This document shows, in pieces, positions 17,788 to 25,926 of a DNA stretch of 64,000 bases; the first letter of the stretch is position 1; each line of letters begins with the position of its first letter. A program made the position numbers and the translations under genes. The DNA lies in NCBI GenBank assembly GCA_001890945.1, contig MLAX01000004.1, forward strand, positions 434,001 through 498,000, in the 5' to 3' direction. Below the pieces are notes generated by a model. It saw only the letters and a list, made by a program, of their open reading frames with translations, was not told the DNA's origin and did no database searches. This stretch comes from Alphaproteobacteria bacterium AO1-B. Its GTDB lineage: Bacteria; Pseudomonadota; Alphaproteobacteria; Rhizobiales; Stappiaceae.

Positions 17788-19170
17788 TTAACTGAACACT
17801 GCTGTGAGTGCCTCATCAATCGAGCTGGTGAGGTGATCGATGTCATCGGCAGTCGCGATTAATGCCGGTGCGAGACACAAAGTGTTGTTGAAGCCAGGAA
17901 GCGCCCGATTGGTCATGCCGATGATAACGCCCTGGGCCATACAATGCCCTGCGACCGCCTGAACCTTGGCTTCATTGGCCGGTTCCTTCGTCTCACGATC
18001 GGACACAAGTTCGACGCCTGCAAACAATCCTCGGCCACGCACGTCGCCAACTACGGCGTGTTTCTCCTTCAGGCCTTCCAGGTTTTCCATCAGGCGTGCG
18101 CCCATCGACAGCGTGTTTTCCAGAAGGCCTTCGTCTTCGATGATGCGCATGTTTTCAAGCGCTGCGGCAGGACCTGCGGCACAACCGGCATAAGTTGAAA
18201 TGTCCCGGAAATAGCTCAAAGGATCACCGGACGAATCCTTGAACATGTCAAAGACTTCTTCGGTGGTCACGGTGCAGGAGATTGCGGCATATCCGGAGGC
18301 CACGCCCTTTGCCATTGTAACGAAGTCAGGTTTGATGCCGAACTGTTGGTATCCGAACCAAGTTCCAAGGCGTCCGACACCGCAGACGACTTCATCGAGA
18401 TGGATCAGGATTTGGTGCCGCTTGCAGATCTCCTGAACTCGCTCCCAATAGCCCTCCGGCGGTACGATAACACCGCCGCCGGCTGTCATGGTTTCAAGGC
18501 AGATCGCGCCGATCGTATCCGGTCCTTCGCGGAGGATGACTTCTTCGATAGCGTCAGCAGCGCGCTCACCATAGGCTTCAGCGCTGTCATATTGATTGCG
18601 GTATTCCAGGCAGTGTGGAACTGCGACAAATCCAGGCGTGAACGGCCCGTAGTGAGCCGAACGCTCGCCCTGACCACCAGCGGACAGGGCCGTAATTGTG
18701 GTGCCGTGGTAGTCGCGGTCACGATAGAGTATTTTCGATTTTTTGCCGCCATGGTGCTGCTTGGAAATCTGGCGGACCATCTTGAAGACTTTCTCGTTCG
18801 CCTCCGAGCCCGAGTTTGAATAAAACACCCGGCTCATGCCCGGCATCTTGGAGATTAGCCGTTCGGCAAAAAGGGCCCCTGGAACAGATCCAAGCGTATT
18901 TGCGAAGAAGTTCATCTTCACAAGCTGGTCGCGGACGGCGTCAGCAATCGTCTCCCGACCGTAACCGACGTTTACGGTCCAGACACCGCCGGAGACCCCA
19001 TCTAAGTGCTCTTTGCCAGCGGCATCCCAAACGCGCAGTCCCTTGCCTTCAACGATGATGCGCGGGTCTACGGTCTCGAACGTCTTGTGCTGAATGAGAT
19101 GATGCCAAACGTGCGCCTTGTCGGCGGCAATGACGTCGGAATTGTCGTTTTTCGCAAGAACAGCATCCAT
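17788..19170 (-). CDS. tpa: Taurine:pyruvate aminotransferase
   Basis: A class III PLP aminotransferase of about 460 residues that would convert taurine plus pyruvate to sulfoacetaldehyde plus alanine. Features seen: HVWHHLIQHKTFE near the N-terminus, a motif typical of Tpa-type enzymes; GVSGGVWTVNVGYGRE; NSGSEANEKVFKM for phosphate binding; HLDEVVCGVGRLG; and the PLP lysine in VTMAKGVASGY. Sulfoacetaldehyde is the Xsc substrate, so the assignment is supported by context. The ATG at 19170, behind a GGGGATG-containing leader, matches family length; an upstream ATG at 19275 would add 35 residues of unlikely sequence. It is transcribed toward the dehydrogenases and divergent from tauABC. Confidence 0.92.
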   Translation of the reverse strand: MDAVLAKNDNSDVIAADKAHVWHHLIQHKTFETVDPRIIVEGKGLRVWDAAGKEHLDGVSGGVWTVNVGYGRETIADAVRDQLVKMNFFANTLGSVPGALFAERLISKMPGMSRVFYSNSGSEANEKVFKMVRQISKQHHGGKKSKILYRDRDYHGTTITALSAGGQGERSAHYGPFTPGFVAVPHCLEYRNQYDSAEAYGERAADAIEEVILREGPDTIGAICLETMTAGGGVIVPPEGYWERVQEICKRHQILIHLDEVVCGVGRLGTWFGYQQFGIKPDFVTMAKGVASGYAAISCTVTTEEVFDMFKDSSGDPLSYFRDISTYAGCAAGPAAALENMRIIEDEGLLENTLSMGARLMENLEGLKEKHAVVGDVRGRGLFAGVELVSDRETKEPANEAKVQAVAGHCMAQGVIIGMTNRALPGFNNTLCLAPALIATADDIDHLTSSIDEALTAVFS

Positions 19171-19520
19171 GGCCACATCCCCAGAATTGATTGGAAAACC
19201 TGCCGGTATCCGGCTGAAAACGTGCGCTTGTGGTTCGCCGCCAAAACAGTGAGGGCAACCCATCGCAATGCACAATCATGCGCCACTGTGCACAGCCACC
19301 AATCACGCAATAGGGCCAGTGATTTGCCAGCTATAGGTCCAGACGGATTCCGTTGCTTGTCAGCTGAAATCGCAGCTCATACGCTTTTTCCGGAAACAAA
19401 AGGCAGCGGCAGAACTGTCTGAAACCCAGTGGAATGAGACGGTCACCAAATGCCAGCGCGCTTGTGAGCAATACCTGTTGTTAGCGCTTGGCAGACCCAC
19501 AAACATAACGGAGTGGAACC
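19171..19520. promoter_or_regulatory. 350-bp divergent regulatory region between tpa and tauA
   Basis: No gene is supported here; short open frames are antisense or lack ribosome-binding sites. It must contain the promoters for tpa (-) and tauABC (+). The clear element is the repeat pair at 19310-19342. GGAG lies 7-10 bp before the tauA ATG. I see no riboswitch-like or terminator-like structure. Confidence 0.7.
19310..19342 (-). promoter_or_regulatory. Putative TauR direct-repeat site upstream of tpa
   Basis: On the minus strand CTGGACCTAT (19342 to 19333) and CTGGCCCTAT (19319 to 19310) are direct repeats, 9 of 10 bases identical and exactly 23 bp apart, about 140 bp before the tpa start. 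A third CCAG lies between them (19327-19330). The first differs by one base from the TauR repeat CTGGAC(C/T)TAA I recall for R. capsulatus. The same spacing occurs at xsc. Confidence 0.65.
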
Positions 19521-20519
19521 ATGGCGTTGAAATCGAAACTTGGTGGTGCAGTTGGGCTTCTGGCCCTGATGGGGGCGTTCCAGCCTGCAGCAGCAGAGGA
19601 ATTGACAGTTGCTTATTTTCTAGAATGGCCGATGCCGTTCCAGTACGCCAAGGCAAAGGGGCTCTATGACGAAGCGCTGGGCATGAAGGTGAACTGGGTT
19701 TCCTTCGACACAGGCACCGCGATGTCGGCAGCGATGGCTTCCGGAGATGTTCAGATCGCAGTCAGCCAGGGTGTTCCACCTTTCGTCGTCGCGACATCCG
19801 CTGGTCAGGACCTGCAAATCGTCGATGTGGCTGTGAGCTATTCAGAGAACGACAACTGCGTCGTTGCTGAAAAGCTTGAAATCGATAAGGACAGCGCCAG
19901 CGAGCTCGCGGGCAAAAAGGTCGGTGTTCCGATCGGTACGGCAGCTCACTATGGCTTCTTGAAGCAGATGGAGCATTTCGGTGTCGATATCGGCACAATG
20001 GATATTGTCGACATGGCGCCGCCTGATGGCGCTGCGGCTTTTGCCCAGGGTAGCCTCGACATGGTCTGTGGGTGGGGCGGTGCGCTTCGCCGCATGAAAG
20101 AGCATGGCAATGTCTTGCTTACAGGTGCAGAGAAGGAAGAGCTCGGCATTCTAGTCTTTGATGTGACATCTGCGCCTGCAGACTTTATCGCAGAGGAAAG
20201 TGACACCCTCGCCAAGTTCCTGAAAGTGACGGCCGATGCCAATGCAATGTGGAACTCCGGAGACAACACCGCTGAAATGCTTCCGGTGATCGCAAAAGAC
20301 GCAGGTATGTCCGAAGACGACACATCTAGCACCATGGCAACCTTTGTGTTTCCGAGCGTTGAAGATCAGCTCAGCGCCAAGTGGCTCGGCGGCGGGTCGC
20401 AGGAATTCATGAAGGGCGTTGCGGAAGTGTTCGTGAATGCCGGCAGCATCCCGTCTGCACGGGATTCCTATGACGGCGCGGTCGACACGTCTGCGCTCGG
20501 TGCTGCCGCCAACATGTAA
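19521..20519 (+). CDS. tauA: Taurine-type ABC transporter substrate-binding protein
   Basis: A 332-residue periplasmic binding protein of the TauA/SsuA/NitT group. The signal peptide covers about residues 1-25 (LLALMGAFQPAAAEE), followed by the typical start of the mature chain, LTVAYFLEWPMPFQYAKAKG. It captures taurine or related sulfonates, and possibly N-methylated taurines given the neighbourhood (inference). It is the first gene of tauABC, divergent from tpa. A stable hairpin lies between it and tauB, which would favour higher levels of the binding protein. Confidence 0.88.
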   Translation: MALKSKLGGAVGLLALMGAFQPAAAEELTVAYFLEWPMPFQYAKAKGLYDEALGMKVNWVSFDTGTAMSAAMASGDVQIAVSQGVPPFVVATSAGQDLQIVDVAVSYSENDNCVVAEKLEIDKDSASELAGKKVGVPIGTAAHYGFLKQMEHFGVDIGTMDIVDMAPPDGAAAFAQGSLDMVCGWGGALRRMKEHGNVLLTGAEKEELGILVFDVTSAPADFIAEESDTLAKFLKVTADANAMWNSGDNTAEMLPVIAKDAGMSEDDTSSTMATFVFPSVEDQLSAKWLGGGSQEFMKGVAEVFVNAGSIPSARDSYDGAVDTSALGAAANM

Positions 20520-20541
20520 GCTGCGGTTTCGCGAAAACGGT

Positions 20542-20564
20542 GCAGCGGGCGGGAAGCCCGCTGC
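20542..20564 (+). other. Intercistronic hairpin between tauA and tauB
   Basis: GCAGCGGGC (20542-20550), loop GGGAA, and GCCCGCTGC (20556-20564) make a perfect 9-bp stem with no following T run, so it is unlikely to be a terminator. A weaker stem, GCCCA...TGGGC, follows. Hairpins after binding-protein genes commonly protect the upstream mRNA from 3' decay and set expression ratios. Confidence 0.6.
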
Positions 20565-20594
20565 CCATCCAGGCTGGGCAACCGGGAGAGTGAA

Positions 20595-21398
20595 GTGCCG
20601 CTTTTATTAGACAATATTTCCATGCGCTTTGACCTGCCAAATGGCAGTTCGATCCAGGCGCTTAAAGATGTTTCCCTCACTCTGAACGACGGTGAATTGC
20701 TCTCCGTGCTTGGTCCTTCCGGGTGCGGTAAGACAACACTTTTGAATATCATCGCTGGTTTTCTGGCGGCAACAGACGGTCAGGTTGTTCTGAATGGCGA
20801 GACGGTAACAGGACCGGCGCCTGAACGCGGCATGGTCTTTCAAAAGGGCGCTTTGTTCGAATGGATGAATGTGCGCCATAATGTCGATTTCGGCCCCCGA
20901 ATGAAGGGAATGGCGAAGAAGGAAAGAGATGAGATTACTGATCATCTCCTTGAAATCGTCGGTCTACAGGACTTCAAGGAAAAAGCGGTTTATGAACTCT
21001 CTGGGGGGATGCAGCAGCGCGTTGCGCTCGCGAGGTGTCTGGCCAACGAACCCGATGTCATTTTGATGGATGAGCCACTCGGAGCGCTGGACGCGTTGAC
21101 TCGCGAGAAGATGCAGGGGCTCGTTCTGAAGCTTTGGAAGGAAACCGGCAAAACCGTGATCCTGATTACTCACTCTGTTGAGGAGGCCCTTTTGCTGGGC
21201 GAGCGCCTGCTGGTAATGGCGCCAAGGCCCGGACGGATACACAAGGAGTATCAGCTCCCCTTCGCAGACAGTGCTGTGAATGCGGATCTTCGTGAGGTGA
21301 AGCGGGAAAAGGGCTTTTCAGAAACACGCGATGAAATCCTCAACATGATTTGGGAAATGGAAGAGGAAATCATGGGCCGCGCGGAGGCTGCCCAATGA
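20595..21398 (+). CDS. tauB: Taurine-type ABC transporter ATP-binding protein
   Basis: A 267-residue ABC ATPase of the TauB/SsuB/NrtD group. Walker A is GPSGCGKTT, the signature motif LSGGMQQRVALAR, Walker B DVILMDEPLGALD, with the H-loop in ILITHSVEEA. The start is GTG at 20595 behind GGGAG. The stop overlaps the tauC start as ATGA (21395-21398), indicating coupled translation. It powers the TauC permease. Confidence 0.93.
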   Translation: MPLLLDNISMRFDLPNGSSIQALKDVSLTLNDGELLSVLGPSGCGKTTLLNIIAGFLAATDGQVVLNGETVTGPAPERGMVFQKGALFEWMNVRHNVDFGPRMKGMAKKERDEITDHLLEIVGLQDFKEKAVYELSGGMQQRVALARCLANEPDVILMDEPLGALDALTREKMQGLVLKLWKETGKTVILITHSVEEALLLGERLLVMAPRPGRIHKEYQLPFADSAVNADLREVKREKGFSETRDEILNMIWEMEEEIMGRAEAAQ

Positions 21399-22660
21399 CC
21401 ATTCTCATTGCCTATATCGCGATTTTTGCGGCCGCCTTTTTCATCGTTCATTTTGTCACGCTCAGGATTGTTCACCGGAATGATTTCACAAGCTTGAAAA
21501 CCGTGACTTTCGGGGATGAGAGTGCCGTCAAGGCAAACCGGATCGCCTCCGTTATCTCAGTCCTTGCCGTCTTTTTTATTTGGGGTGCCTTCACAGGTTC
21601 CAAACTGACTCCTATCCATGTGCCTGGACCATATATGGGCACCACCGAGTTTACCTACACCGCGGAAAATGCGGCCGGAGAGACCGACAGCGCGACTGTG
21701 ACCGTCGTGGTGCACAAGCTCGGGGAAGATGTGGAGCTGCCTGAACCGGCCCCGAGTAGTGGGTTTGCGCAAAACGATGTCGATAGCGTTGCCGCGTGGC
21801 GGAGTGGTCTGATCAGGGTCAACCGTAACGATGAGGGCCGTGAGGACGAAGGCTTCAAGATCACCGCCATCGATGGTCAGCCAATTGCTGTTGGATCACC
21901 TGTATCTGTAGCAGATGGTTCGGTCGCGCTGACAGCAAAGGGGTCGCTGAACTTTACCCCGGACAAGGGCATGCAGATGGAGCCCATATGGCTTCCATCA
22001 CCAGAGGCTGTCTGGCACCGGTATGTTGAGATCTTCGGGGATGGCTATCAGGGCATTACCTTGCTTGACCATCTGGGCTGGTCGCTGCTGCGAGTATGCG
22101 CTGGGTTCCTTCTTGGCAGCCTGATCGGCATCCCGCTTGGGTATGCTATGGGACTGTCCGGCTGGTTCCGGGGGTGGTTTGATCCGATCGTCGAGTTTAT
22201 GCGGCCCGTGCCGCCCTTGGCCTTGATCCCGCTGGTGATCATCTGGTTCGGGATCGGCGAGTCCGGCAAGATTATCCTCCTGTTTCTTGCCGCTCTTTGG
22301 ATCATGACGATTGCCGCGCGTGCTGGAGTCTCAGGCGTCAATATATCCAAGGTTCATGCCGCTTATTCCCTCGGAGCGTCCAAATCGCAGATCCTGTGGC
22401 ACGTAATCGTGCCCAATTCATTGCCCGAGATTTTCACCGGTGCCCGGGTTGCTATGGGCGTTTGTTGGGGGACTGTGGTCGCTGCTGAACTGGTGGCTGC
22501 TGAAAAGGGCGCCGGCAAGATGATCGTCGCAGCCAGTAAGTTTCAGCTGACCGACATTGTGATCATGGGGATCATATTGATCGGTGTGATTGGGTTTGCC
22601 ATTGATGTCTTGATGCGCCGCGCCGAAAACTGGCTCGTGCCGTGGAAAGGCCGCAGCTGA
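21395..22660 (+). CDS. tauC: Taurine-type ABC permease with periplasmic cadherin-like insert
   Basis: A 421-residue permease. The C-terminal ~220 residues are a normal TauC/SsuC transmembrane domain with the EAA loop (HAAYSLGASKSQILWHVIVP). The usual family length is about 250-280; here an N-terminal pair of helices (about 3-24 and 50-66) flanks a TVTFGDESAVK loop, and residues about 72-198 are an added soluble stretch. That stretch carries phrases typical of bacterial cadherin-like/tandem-95 modules (FTYTAENAAGETDSATVTV, then DGSVALTAKGSLNFTPDKG). It should face the periplasm, where it could dock the binding protein. The start is the ATG of the ATGA overlap with tauB. Confidence 0.87.
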   Translation: MTILIAYIAIFAAAFFIVHFVTLRIVHRNDFTSLKTVTFGDESAVKANRIASVISVLAVFFIWGAFTGSKLTPIHVPGPYMGTTEFTYTAENAAGETDSATVTVVVHKLGEDVELPEPAPSSGFAQNDVDSVAAWRSGLIRVNRNDEGREDEGFKITAIDGQPIAVGSPVSVADGSVALTAKGSLNFTPDKGMQMEPIWLPSPEAVWHRYVEIFGDGYQGITLLDHLGWSLLRVCAGFLLGSLIGIPLGYAMGLSGWFRGWFDPIVEFMRPVPPLALIPLVIIWFGIGESGKIILLFLAALWIMTIAARAGVSGVNISKVHAAYSLGASKSQILWHVIVPNSLPEIFTGARVAMGVCWGTVVAAELVAAEKGAGKMIVAASKFQLTDIVIMGIILIGVIGFAIDVLMRRAENWLVPWKGRS

Positions 22661-22681
22661 TGCTGCGGTCAAACCAGGACA

Positions 22682-23797
22682 TCAGCTGAATTTTGGCATC
22701 AGTTTTTTCAAAGTCCTGCGGAACGGTCCGCGGGACTGATAGGCGGTGAATGCCAATTGGCCAATCGGGCCTGCTGTGACAGTGACATTTGTAAGGGGGA
22801 TTTGCTCTGCCCCAAAGGAGAGCTTGTAGGGCTCGTCACCGATTGTGAAATCGAAAATCGTGGTCCCCAAATCGGCTTCATGCCGGATCTTTTCATTAAG
22901 GCCGAGCAGCCCGAGCGAGTAACGTTTCATGTCCTCATCATCGACAAAAGCTGCCAGCAAAAACAGGAAACGGCCCTTGTGACGGACGCCGAAATCGATC
23001 GACATGATCCGATTTTCGAGTTTGCCGATAAAGGTTGAAGTCATGCCGGTTTGAGCGCCCTTGACCGCAAGGGTCCGGTAGAAAGTGAAATACTCCGGTC
23101 TAGAAAACAAATCTGTTTCGTAGCGGCCAGCTCGAAGATCCCGCATGATCTCGAACGCGTTCTCGATGTCAGCCTCATTGGAGAGTTCGCTGTATTCAAG
23201 CGGGCCATGATCTTTCCGGAACCCGCTCAGCTTTCGCCTCAATCCTTTGCGCATGTTTTTCGAGACATGCGTCTTCAGCCAATGATCGTGCGTCTGTTCG
23301 ATTTCGACTTCATAGGAGCTGCTGATGTTCGGGGTTTTTCTTGCTTTGGAAAACAACTTCGACGCGTCAAAGGTGGACGGTGGTTGCTTGCGGAAGAGCA
23401 GAATATGATACGGCTTCATGGCCGTGAGGATTTTGCTCGCGAGCCCAGGAACAGCACAGACGTCTTCCAGGCTTTTTGGCGATCCGATTACCGCATTGTA
23501 ATCGGCCACTCCAAGATCCGCCGGTTGAATGATCTGAATTCCAAAATACGTTTCTCGCACTAGCGGCAGAATTACCTCTGGTTGCTCCTGACCCTCGCGA
23601 TAGATTTTCATGATTATCGGTTCTGCGCCGGAACCCGGGACAAGGGTTTTGTAGAATTCATGAAGCCAAAGCGGACTTTGAAAGGCCGTTGCCGCCGCGC
23701 TTTCGAATAGAGTTGAATACTCATTGGATAAAAAATCGTATTCCTTACAGACTTCGATCCGGTAGCCGGAATGAACACTGATGTTCTGATGATCCAT
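22682..23797 (-). CDS. GNAT-fold acyltransferase, CelD/HfsK-like
   Basis: A protein of about 371 residues of the CelD/BcsL-like GNAT group (double GNAT fold). Visible features: FQSPLWLHEFYKTL near the N-terminus, LRRKLSGFRKD, and the C-terminal acyltransferase block (STFIGKLENRIMSIDFGVRH, then YSLGLLGLNEKI and FDFTIGDEPYK), which is the family hallmark. Members acylate polysaccharides or their precursors; Caulobacter HfsK, a relative, modifies holdfast. It is the last gene of the minus-strand polysaccharide operon, 11 bp after the GH5 gene. The ATG at 23797 is preferred; a longer frame upstream runs through the GH5 gene. Confidence 0.78.
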   Translation of the reverse strand: MDHQNISVHSGYRIEVCKEYDFLSNEYSTLFESAAATAFQSPLWLHEFYKTLVPGSGAEPIIMKIYREGQEQPEVILPLVRETYFGIQIIQPADLGVADYNAVIGSPKSLEDVCAVPGLASKILTAMKPYHILLFRKQPPSTFDASKLFSKARKTPNISSSYEVEIEQTHDHWLKTHVSKNMRKGLRRKLSGFRKDHGPLEYSELSNEADIENAFEIMRDLRAGRYETDLFSRPEYFTFYRTLAVKGAQTGMTSTFIGKLENRIMSIDFGVRHKGRFLFLLAAFVDDEDMKRYSLGLLGLNEKIRHEADLGTTIFDFTIGDEPYKLSFGAEQIPLTNVTVTAGPIGQLAFTAYQSRGPFRRTLKKLMPKFS

Positions 23798-23808
23798 GAC
23801 AGCGTTTC

Positions 23809-24990
23809 CTAGTCGGCTCTTCGAGAAGCCGGACGGTGGAGCAGGGCATTTATCGCGTCCTCGTCCAATGTTTGCGTACGCGGGTCGACAATGCCGAACC
23901 CATCCGAATAATCCCAGTGCGTCCAGCCGATACAACGGGCTTCGGCTTCCGTTGTAACCGCCTGCAGCCAATAGAGACGATCGTTTCGCGGGGCATCGTA
24001 AGAAAGTACGCCAAACTCATTTATGACAACAGGAAGCCCATACTTCTGCGACCAGTTATCAATTGTCGAAAAAGCGTTCTGGACGTCTTTTTTCGTCCAT
24101 GGTTCTTCGAAAACCTGGCGAATTTCCTCAGCGGCTTGGTCATGCCCTTCCGCCTGGAGCCGGGAGACCAGCGATCTGATCCGGGCATCGTTTTCTTTCG
24201 TTGGAAAAGGGACGCCAATGGCAAGGCGTGCCGTATCGTCCGGCGGGTGCCATTCGGCACCCTGATGGGTAAAAATGAATGGATCGTAGAAATGAATTGC
24301 GTAAACGGTGTTACCATCTGTCAGAGGTGGAAGGTTCGCCAAACTTTCATGGCGCATGGGGCCATGTGGGCCAACGACGAACGTATGATTTGGAAGCCAG
24401 TCGCGTAGTTGTCTGGAGAGCCGTCGGGTGTGGTCCTCCCAGATTTCTGGCGACGTATCCGGTTCATTCAGAAACTCAACGGCAACCTTTGCTGGATTGG
24501 TGCCTTCCAGCACTGATGAAAGATAGCGCCAGCTGTCTTCGAGCCGTCGGTATCCTTCGTCCGGTGCCGTTCGATAGACGTGGTTGAACGTCCCGTCCGG
24601 GTGAAAATCGACCGTTACCGTAAACCCGATGGCGAGCAGGTTTTGCACCATAGCTTGGAGTTCGTCGGAGTACTTGGAAAGATCCTCGGATCCCCAGTCG
24701 CCCGTATTGAACGCGTTATGAAAAACGGGGAGGCGGATGTGCGTAAAGCCGTTTGTATAAAGCAGCCTGAGAGTGCTCAAATCAGGACGGTAAGCAATGT
24801 CATTAGCATCCCAGTTGGGTAGGTTCACACCGCGCGCCATCGTTTCGAGAAGCGCAGGATTTTCAAATGCCGGAAAGGTCTGAGCGGAAAAACAATGATC
24901 GGCATTTTGCGGACTGGCGTGTGCACCTCCAAAGGCAGTCATTGCCAGGCATGCGGGCAGCACAAGCCTTGCCAGAGTACGCACCCACAT
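23809..24990 (-). CDS. Exported GH5-family glycoside hydrolase (endoglucanase-like)
   Basis: A 393-residue protein with a signal peptide (residues 1-25, cleavage near AHA-SP) and a GH5 (cellulase) TIM barrel. Motifs: RGVNLPNWD, FTHIRLPVF, VEFLNEPD with the acid/base Glu176, IHFYDP with His233, and VINEFG with the nucleophile Glu325. Both catalytic glutamates are present, so it is probably active. Within a polysaccharide operon it is more likely to trim or release the cell's own beta-glucan-like polymer in the periplasm than to feed on cellulose (inference). It starts 4 bp after the WecG-type gene. Confidence 0.88.
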   Translation of the reverse strand: MWVRTLARLVLPACLAMTAFGGAHASPQNADHCFSAQTFPAFENPALLETMARGVNLPNWDANDIAYRPDLSTLRLLYTNGFTHIRLPVFHNAFNTGDWGSEDLSKYSDELQAMVQNLLAIGFTVTVDFHPDGTFNHVYRTAPDEGYRRLEDSWRYLSSVLEGTNPAKVAVEFLNEPDTSPEIWEDHTRRLSRQLRDWLPNHTFVVGPHGPMRHESLANLPPLTDGNTVYAIHFYDPFIFTHQGAEWHPPDDTARLAIGVPFPTKENDARIRSLVSRLQAEGHDQAAEEIRQVFEEPWTKKDVQNAFSTIDNWSQKYGLPVVINEFGVLSYDAPRNDRLYWLQAVTTEAEARCIGWTHWDYSDGFGIVDPRTQTLDEDAINALLHRPASRRAD

Positions 24991-24994
24991 ACGG

Positions 24995-25831
24995 TCAGTC
25001 TCTCAGCATGATAAAAAATGCTTTGTGATTGGTTTGAAGATAGCGCGGCCCGAGACGGCGTGGCTCCTGCATCGTCCTGTAGAGCCACTCCAGACCAAGA
25101 TTTTGCATCCATTCCGGCGCGCGGGGATTCTTGAGTGACAGAAAATCAAAGAGCCCGCCTGAGGTCTTTATGACACCGACATTGGTCAGTTTCTTGAGGT
25201 TCCGAGATACGAACTGCTGCTCTCGGGGGACCCCCATGCCGATCCATAGAATATCGGGTGCGAGGTTGTTGATCTCCGAGACAATTGCATCTTCTTCGTT
25301 CGCGCCAAAATAGCCGTTTCTCCGGCCAACGACGTAAAGATCGGGATAGAATTTCTGGGTGTTGCTGACTGCCGCCGCGTTGGATTTTTCATCGGCGCCG
25401 AGCAAATAGAACGATGCGCCGACATCTTGAGCCACGAGCGCAACGTCGTGATAAAGGTCGGTCGTAGCGACACGTTCGATGTTCTGCAAACCATGTTTTA
25501 TCCGCGCTATCCAAACCATCGGCATCCCATCGGCAAGGATCTGATCTGCTTGGAGGAATTCCTGGCGCACGGCATCGTCCTCGTCGCACATGACGATGAC
25601 TTGTCCATTTGCAGACGTGGAATAATAGGGCTCTTCGGCTGAACCCCGCTTGGCGAGCGCTCGCGCAATCAGTGTCTCGGCCGCGGTCTTCCGATCTGTC
25701 CATGTGATTGGAAGCCCACCGAGAACCTCAACGACATGATAGGATTGGGCAAGCTGTGCGAGCTGCCGGGCGTCCCACTGACCATGTTTTTTTTGGTCTC
25801 TCTGAGTATGTCTTGGACGCTGCGGACTCAT
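24995..25831 (-). CDS. WecG/TagA/CpsF-family glycosyltransferase
   Basis: A 278-residue GT26 protein. Characteristic segments: YYSTSANGQVI, LADGMPMVW, SFYLLGADEKS, PDILWIGMGVPREQQF, KTSGGLFDFLS and the C-terminal RAPEWMQNLGLEWLYR. It would transfer a UDP-sugar (ManNAc, ManNAcA or Glc type in known members) onto a polyprenyl-linked acceptor at the inner membrane. Caulobacter holdfast HfsJ is of the same family. It lies between the Wzz-like gene (95-bp gap) and the GH5 gene (4-bp gap). The sugar donor cannot be inferred. Confidence 0.88.
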   Translation of the reverse strand: MSPQRPRHTQRDQKKHGQWDARQLAQLAQSYHVVEVLGGLPITWTDRKTAAETLIARALAKRGSAEEPYYSTSANGQVIVMCDEDDAVRQEFLQADQILADGMPMVWIARIKHGLQNIERVATTDLYHDVALVAQDVGASFYLLGADEKSNAAAVSNTQKFYPDLYVVGRRNGYFGANEEDAIVSEINNLAPDILWIGMGVPREQQFVSRNLKKLTNVGVIKTSGGLFDFLSLKNPRAPEWMQNLGLEWLYRTMQEPRRLGPRYLQTNHKAFFIMLRD

Positions 25832-25926
25832 TATCTATTCGCCAGGCTCCGGAATTTTCGCAGTGTGCAAGATAACGTCAGGGAATTAACGTTCAGCAAA
25901 CAGAAATGCTGGTTGGTAGAAATAGA

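Noticed and set aside
22651..22668. Hairpin CCGCAGC-TGAT-GCTGCGG at the end of tauC as a terminator
   Set aside because: The stem is only 7 bp and no T run follows on either strand; it could still affect convergent transcripts, but I cannot support a terminator.
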